Assembly (NCBI GenBank): GCA_030584025.1
Contig: CP129487.1
Location: 1,364,001 to 1,428,000 of the forward strand
Source of the DNA: Cyclobacteriaceae bacterium
Lineage (GTDB): Bacteria; Bacteroidota; Bacteroidia; Cytophagales; Cyclobacteriaceae
Direction of reading: 5' to 3'
DNA: 64,000 nt
Shown: positions 63,207 through 64,000 of the stretch, piece by piece
How the letters are laid out: every line of letters begins with the position of its first letter
Position numbering within the stretch: position 1 is the stretch's first letter
Program-made: the position numbers and the translations under genes
The notes under the pieces: model-generated
What the model was told of the DNA's origin: nothing
The model's input: the letters and a program-made list of their open reading frames with translations, nothing else
Databases searched by the model: none

Positions 63207-64000
63207 TTATGGTTTTTCGAAGGCTGATTTTAAGGGAAAATGTGTTTCCAGGAAGGGTTTAATCATTTTCCTGTTTTCTGAGTTAACGCGTTGGTTATCG
63301 TTTACGCAGAACAGTTTGGGATTGTAGTGATTCAGGTATTCCTGCAGGTTGTGCTTGTAGGCAAGGATTCTGATGGACTCTCTTCTTCCAACATATTTGA
63401 GGTGCGCATGATTTATGGCTAGCGTATAAAACGCAAATGCTGAGCGGTGCAGGTCGCCATAGGTCCTAACCCGGTGGCATTTTGATTTCTCCACCTCCTT
63501 CGCAAACACCTCTTCAACTGCTTTTTTGTAATCCGATTTCCGGAATGCATCAATGTTGTGATGGGGAACGCCCGGGTAGTATTTACCAAATCGCGTCTCA
63601 ACCATAAGTGATGAATCCACCACCATTCGATTGTACTGTCCAAGTTTTTTTCCGACAAGTATTTTTAACCGGTAATGCCATTTGCCCAATGGTTTGCGCT
63701 TTAACCGGACAATTGGAAATCCATCTTTCCCAAAGAAGTAATCCGGAGAAAGATCAGCGTTGAAAAACATATCGTCATTGGCAAACAGAAAATATTCCGA
63801 CAGCCCCGGTATCTTATGCAAGTAGTACTCCAGCACACTGGAATTGAAACACGGAAGAATTTCTGCAGGCATTATCTCCTTGTGATCCACTACCTGAATT
63901 TTCGGATTTTCCGTGTTTAACCATTCGGGTTTTTGGTCATCGGTTACGATAAAAATCTTTCTGATCCACGGTACATGTTTTGCTGCTGAACGTAAGGAAT
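63207..64000 (-). CDS. Stealth family sugar-phosphate transferase (third copy, 5' end outside window)
   Basis: The frame stays open to base 64000, so the start is outside; about 264 residues are visible, beginning in CR2 (VPWIRKIFIVTDDQKPEWL). LSEYFLFANDDMFFNADLSPDYFF, GVPHHNIDAFRKSDYKKAVEEVF and CVNDNQRVN match the paralogue at 62196 block by block. Same likely function. Confidence 0.9.
   Translation of the reverse strand, partial: SLRSAAKHVPWIRKIFIVTDDQKPEWLNTENPKIQVVDHKEIMPAEILPCFNSSVLEYYLHKIPGLSEYFLFANDDMFFNADLSPDYFFGKDGFPIVRLKRKPLGKWHYRLKILVGKKLGQYNRMVVDSSLMVETRFGKYYPGVPHHNIDAFRKSDYKKAVEEVFAKEVEKSKCHRVRTYGDLHRSAFAFYTLAINHAHLKYVGRRESIRILAYKHNLQEYLNHYNPKLFCVNDNQRVNSENRKMIKPFLETHFPLKSAFEKP

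Overview
The window is a chromosomal segment of a Bacteroidota bacterium, most like a Cytophagales member. The evidence is two giant surface proteins with type B C-terminal sorting domains for the type IX secretion system (T9SS), each followed by a PorP/SprF-family partner. It also has a DUF4249/TonB-receptor pair, a lipoprotein TamA homologue (TamL), an E1alpha-E1beta fusion dehydrogenase, ribosomal protein THX, and promoters of the Bacteroidota form TTTG-N19-TAnnTTTG. Most genes lack a clear Shine-Dalgarno sequence. No rRNA, IS element, prophage or CRISPR array is visible.

Layout. (1) 1-16.2 kb: two adhesin + PorP/SprF modules; the first adhesin enters from outside the window and carries 14 near-identical ~94-residue repeats. 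(2) 16.4-22.1 kb: housekeeping genes (CCA-adding enzyme, ECF sigma factor with its likely anti-sigma factor, FtsE, transaldolase, SRP RNA, GNAT acetyltransferase, THX). (3) 22.1-29.7 kb: a complete tryptophan operon trpE-G-D-C-F-B-(DUF1684 lipoprotein)-A. It is preceded by a Trp-rich leader peptide and an intrinsic terminator arranged as a classical ribosome-mediated attenuator; the leader starts 6 nt after the thx stop codon. (4) 29.8-32.5 kb: DUF885 lipoprotein, ArsC/Spx-like protein, small secreted protein. (5) 32.6-36.2 kb: an AT-rich, tightly overlapping three-gene defence operon: a CD-NTase (cGAS/DncV-like cyclase), a CapV-like patatin phospholipase, and a 586-aa protein with a C-terminal DisA-type diadenylate-cyclase-like (DAC) domain. 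It has a perfect 20-bp palindrome just upstream of the first start codon and an attC-like hairpin just downstream. This CBASS-like operon with a second nucleotide-cyclase-type protein is the best candidate for an undescribed system here. (6) 36.3-43.5 kb: small secreted protein, TrhA/hemolysin III, M20 peptidase, TonB receptor + DUF4249 lipoprotein, MazF-type toxin-antitoxin pair, Hsp20. (7) 43.7-56.7 kb: E1 dehydrogenase fusion, TamL, TrmH, YhhQ, RNase Z, STAS protein, PurC, MORN-repeat protein, thiolase, BatB/BatC-like pair. (8) 56.8-57.4 kb: tRNA-Ser(GCT), tRNA-Arg(TCT), tRNA-Pro(TGG), then a truncated GIY-YIG gene. (9) 57.4-64 kb: small membrane protein, penicillin acylase, and a surface-polysaccharide cluster with three Stealth-family phosphotransferases (two tandem paralogues, the last cut by the window end) and a family 2 glycosyltransferase.

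Several small palindromic dispersed repeats lie between genes. One MITE-like element lies across the start of the TonB receptor gene and appears to supply its start codon.
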